Below, piece after piece: positions 60,301-64,000 of a stretch of DNA of 64,000 nt. Source of the DNA: Pomacea canaliculata (lineage: Eukaryota > Mollusca > Gastropoda > Architaenioglossa > Ampullariidae). Each line of letters starts with the position of its first letter. The stretch's first letter is position 1. The stretch lies in NCBI RefSeq assembly GCF_003073045.1, contig NC_037591.1:21609319-21673318 (forward strand), read 5' to 3'. The position numbers were made by a program, and so were the translations under genes. The notes under the pieces are model-generated. The model was not told the origin of the DNA. It did no database searches and saw only the letters and a program-made list of their open reading frames with translations.

Positions 60301-63300
60301 ACCTCAAAACTTGTATTGTGGAAATAATCATTGCAAAAGGCATAAACATTAGGATGTGACATTAACTGTGAGACTGTGTGTAGTGATTATCAATTTTGAA
60401 AGATTCTACCAGAGTTTATTATTGTTGTGTGGCATTGTTCATCAAGAAGATGAACTGCGTGTTGGATTGTATTCAGCTTCTCTTTGGCCTTTAGACCTGT
60501 GAATTTTTGGTGTCATTACTGGTGTGATTGTTTTTGCTTCCAATGAGATTAGTTTGCTGAGGTCAGAAGCTTAAACACCTTAACTTGAATGTTCTGATAT
60601 GGAGTATACAGTTAGGAAGTTTAGATCAATGCAGTGTTAGTTGGGTGTTGTATGACTCCTTGCAGGCTGCTCATTTTGCTTTGCCTAACATTCAATCATT
60701 CTGTAGTTTTGATTGTTTTGCAAGCTGTTGCAAATCAATAGCTGTTATAGAAGTTTGCAGAACAGGTATAGACAAAGACTTGGAAGTTTTGGGCTGTTTT
60801 ATTCCATCGGTTGGAAGGTTTTGCATACCTTGTGATGTTCGAATGGCATGGTAGCTGACATTGTTATCATTTTCATTGGTGTATATTAGTGCTGTTGTTG
60901 TCATTCTTATCAACTAAATTATTGTAATTTAGAGTTTTGTTTTGAGAAATGGAGTTTTCAAAATTTCACCAATTGTTAGTCTTACCCAGAAAAAAAATAT
61001 TCATAGTAAGGTCCTAATTACAGCCTTCCATGACTGAGAAGGGCTGTTTTTATAAACAAGGATAGTGCAGAGATAAATTATTAGACTATACTGGTGAAGG
61101 AGTGTTGACTTAGTCATCACTAACAATAGGAAAATTACTTTATAGTCGCAGAAAGCACAGCAGGAACTAAACTGAAATTATGTTAGACATTGTGACTAAA
61201 GCAAATAAAAATAAATTAACACAAATATGCTTTAGTTTGGAACTTTCTTTTTTCCTCAATAACAGATCTGGTGTCATGGCTGTGAGCTTTTTAGTAATTC
61301 ATTGTTATTTTGTAGGTGCTCGCACAGTAATTCATCCCAAGGTGCGCATCATTGCTGAGGCTGGACCGGTCATCATTGGGGAGTATAATATCATTGAAGA
61401 ATTGGTTCATATCACAAATCAGTTAGTTCACAGCTTTTATAATTTATGTCAGGTATTGTAAGGAAGAATATGCAAGTCTGTTTGTTTGAACGATACATAG
61501 TTTTCACTTTAGTTATCCAGAAGTATGCAGCAGTATATGTTCATATATCCTGCCATCCATTAAATTCATTATAGTTAGTACTTACACAGCATCACATTAT
61601 CACTTCAAACCATGATCATTAGCAGCAATTTGTGACAATGGGACAAAATTGCATAGCCCATACTTCAGGCATGGCTGAATTTAGAGGCTATGCTGGTAGT
61701 TTTTTTTTTTTAAATTATAAATGACTTGAGGAAAAATCATTTCTGCCACATTACCTGGTTCAAGTGTGGGGTTGGTGATGTGGTGTGAGATGACAAGGTG
61801 AAACTGCATACATACATATTCCTAAGCAAATTTCTTTTACTTTTCATTGTATTTTTAATCATTATTTTGTAAAGTGCACTTTATTTTTTGTCTATAAGGT
61901 TTCCAGAGGGAGAAGAAGAAAAGAAAAACAGCCAGGTGATGTTGATTGGCAATAATAATGTCTTTGAAGTTGGTGCTCGTATCCTTGTACTGTTGTGACT
62001 TGAAAAGTTCACATGAACATCTCAGTCAATGCATCATGAACTTGTTTTGATATTTCTTAATGTAATTTAAGTAATGCTTGCACATTATTTTTTTAGTAAG
62101 CAACCATGAGACTCCTTAACCATCAACTCAGACATTGATGCTGTTAAAATTGGTGATCACAATGTAATTGAATCCAAAGGTGCGTTTTCCCCCTAACTCA
62201 TTAGTTTTGCATTTTTAAACATTTAAATTTCCTAACTGAAGTTATTTGTGTTTCACATTTTAAAAAAGAAAATGTCCTTGCTGGATTCCAGCATATGCAG
62301 AGTTTGCAAAGAATAGCCCTCCCATTTTTTTGTTCATCAGGAAAACTGAAGTCCATTTTAGTGATGCTGAAGTAAAATGTATGTGGTTTTCCTTTTCTTT
62401 GATAGCATATGTCGGACCTGAGGTAGAATTGACATCAGGCTGTATTATTGGTGCCTCCTGTCGAGTGACCACAGGTGAACAGCTCCCAGAAAATACTGTC
62501 ATTTATGGGGCCAACTGCCATAGAAGGTTCCAGCGAGAACGGCCTCCTGTGAGTCAAACAGCTTATTGCTTTGTCCCTAGCATGATCTGCTGTTTTGCAT
62601 CTTGCTTTGATTTTTAGTTTTCATGCTGTAGTTATGACACATTATGATGAAAGGTTTTGAGTTCCAGTGCTTTAAATTTAGCTTGTTAATGTGAATTGCA
62701 GAGCACATGCTGGTTTGTTTGCTACTAAGTTTTCTGTGGCTTGAATATAGCAACATGTCTTAAAGTCTCAGACAATTTAGTGGACCAGAAAGATAAGTAG
62801 TTTCAGATTTTGTTGTGTCCATAAGAGTGCAAACCTGCTTTTCACACGATCAGGCTAAGGTATATTTCTTTTAATCTCTGAGAATGACCACATACCTTTT
62901 ACTACCTGACTGCATAGTCACCTGCACATCTCTTCAGGCACAGAAAGAGGTCAAAACCATAATGACTAAAAGCACCATCAATGCTACAGGGGCCTATGTT
63001 GATTGGACATATCAATAGATTTTGTACTGTCATGGTTTTAATTTCATTCTGTATATGGTGATGTTTTGATCTGTAGCTGCAGGATGGAAAGGGGTAATTT
63101 GGTTTTGGCAAATAGCATCTTGTTCTGAGCTCAACCCTGTCATTTGAAAAAAAAGGCACTCTTTAATGATAATCACTGTGTGATCTATATACCACATAAT
63201 CATGCTTACGAAGGAGCATGCTGTCAGTGCTTAAGACAAGTAGGAGACATGGACAGAAGGAGAAACTAGTACTTATAGACCTTTAAAGGCACTTTTATGT

Positions 63301-63495
63301 GTAGTGGATTTCAGTATGGAGTAAGGATGTCAGTGTGTTCCACCATTTAATATTTTTTATATCTGTTTCCAGGCACAAAATTTGCAGATAGACTTTCTAA
63401 CGAAAGATTCTTCCCAATTACCACTATATGAAGAAAGTGACCAAACTGTCCTCTCCACAGAAGTGAATTACTGGAAATGGAATAGGGCAAGGTAG
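57369..63495 (+). CDS. DCTN6: Dynactin subunit 6 (p27), left-handed beta-helix pointed-end subunit
   Basis: Component of the pointed-end subcomplex of dynactin, the dynein activator; it pairs with DCTN5. Seven exons: 57369-57391, 59336-59400, 61316-61421, 61899-61978, 62132-62179, 62406-62548 and 63373-63495. Phases agree at every junction. The protein reads [20 protein letters not shown], then [82 protein letters not shown], and ends NYWKWNRAR. The hexapeptide turns ([24 protein letters not shown]) are those of a left-handed beta-helix. Length, about 184 residues, matches the family. Two GTTAGT donors are used (exons 1 and 3), and the exon 4 donor (GCTC|GTATCC) is weak. Confidence 0.95.
57822..57872 (+). 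repeat. Dispersed repeat, copy 4 (best palindrome)
   Basis: In DCTN6 intron 1; reads CCTTGTTACTCCTCGAGGAG, then CATAGGGCCGC. The CTCCTCGAGGAG core is a perfect 12-bp palindrome here. Confidence 0.8.
58150..58235 (+). mobile_element. LINE/SINE 3' end with hairpin and (TTTGA)n tail
   Basis: Contains the perfect 8-bp stem TGTCGTGG/CCACGACA (58185-58192 with 58197-58204) around a GTTT loop, then GACAATAAAGTTTGATTTGA repeats. It is the same terminal block as at 28119-28160. Copy 4 of the dispersed repeat lies about 300 bp upstream and may belong to the same element. Confidence 0.75.
58237..58281 (+). repeat. Dispersed repeat, copy 5
   Basis: Reads AGTTTAGTTTATTCCTTGTT, then GCTCCCTTGAGCAGCATAGG. 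It begins directly after the (TTTGA)n tail of the preceding element, so a second unit starts head-to-tail. Confidence 0.75.
59401..61315 (+). other. DCTN6 intron 2
   Basis: 1.9 kb of AT-rich intron without a recognised nested gene or element. Confidence 0.6.
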
Positions 63496-64000
63496 ATTTG
63501 AACAGCCTGTGGTTTTTAAAAGATGTTGCTTCTTGGGCATCCTTATAAAGTTGTCTTCAACTAGTCATTCTGTCTGTTTATTGTTGCTGCTTATGGCTAA
63601 GGTGTCCATTTTTGTCGGCCACGTCTGTAACATTGCACGAAAAAAAAAAAAAAGGGAAAAATCTTGTAGCATTGGCTGCATTAACAGGTGGTAAATATTT
63701 TCATCTCCACCAATGATGTAGAGCAGTTTTATACAGGATTTTATTACTTAAAAATGGTCAGAAATTTAAATGCAGCCTTTTGCAGACTAATGGTCAATAT
63801 TAGAAGTTTCTCCCATGTGAATTACTGTTGCCAATCATGTGTGCTTGTTTGTCAGCACCAGGATGATTTTGGTTTACTTTTTGTGAGTTGTGATTGGACA
63901 TATTTATTTGAATGATATGATGTTTAAGTGTCTATGTGTGTGGGGGTGTATGTGTGTGTGTGTGCACACCTGTACATGTGAGAGAGAGTACATGTTTAAT
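63496..64000 (+). other. DCTN6 3' UTR / downstream flank
   Basis: No coding exon is evident. An A-tract of about 13 bases lies at 63640-63652, and a GT-rich simple repeat lies near 63935-63963 at the window edge. Confidence 0.45.

Noticed and set aside
1..64000. CRISPR arrays, bacterial operons, phage or viral genes
   Set aside because: No regularly spaced repeats, ribosome-binding-site-driven operons or viral proteins were seen. The window is eukaryotic with spliced genes.

Overview
The window is animal nuclear DNA. Its genes are split by GT-AG introns, it is AT-rich, and it is littered with retrotransposon fragments and short non-autonomous elements. The conserved genes are recognisably metazoan: an ADAM10/Kuzbanian-type protease, ornithine decarboxylase antizyme, and dynactin subunit 6. 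The style of the C2H2 zinc-finger genes and the dispersed repeats suggests a lophotrochozoan, most likely a gastropod mollusc. That taxonomic placement is inference and was not tested.

Left part (about 1-24 kb): an RTE-type LINE 3' end sits at 0.95-1.57 kb. A cluster of four C2H2 zinc-finger genes follows: ZNF-A (minus, 6.7-2.9 kb), ZNF-B (minus, 14.1-12.5 kb), ZNF-C (plus, 15.5-18.7 kb) and ZNF-D (plus, 20.3-23.7 kb). ZNF-A and ZNF-C share an exon pair upstream of the fingers, with identical intron phase: a W-x-x-L/I...GL-x-x-D-T...FLI module, then a CxxC...CxxC mini-ribbon. I do not recognise this as a named domain. Coding frames are broken at several places in the cluster, each time as if one base were missing and often at a homopolymer. 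This fits assembly indels better than independent gene death.

Middle (about 24-50 kb): a gene-poor stretch with hAT-like MITEs and LINE 3' ends is followed by a long minus-strand ADAM10 homologue (about 48.1 to 31.9 kb; signal-peptide exon not found). It has a prodomain with a furin site, a reprolysin active site split by an intron, a disintegrin and cysteine-rich region, a TM helix and a proline-rich tail. One of its introns reads as a U12-type AT-AC intron.

Right part (about 50-64 kb): ornithine decarboxylase antizyme (minus) carries the +1 programmed frameshift site. It is head-to-head with dynactin subunit 6 (plus, seven exons). The two start codons are about 280 bp apart, and the shared promoter carries a CACGTG E-box. 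RTE fragments, L2-like 3' hairpins and a dispersed repeat with a CTCCTCGAGGAG core occupy introns and spacers.
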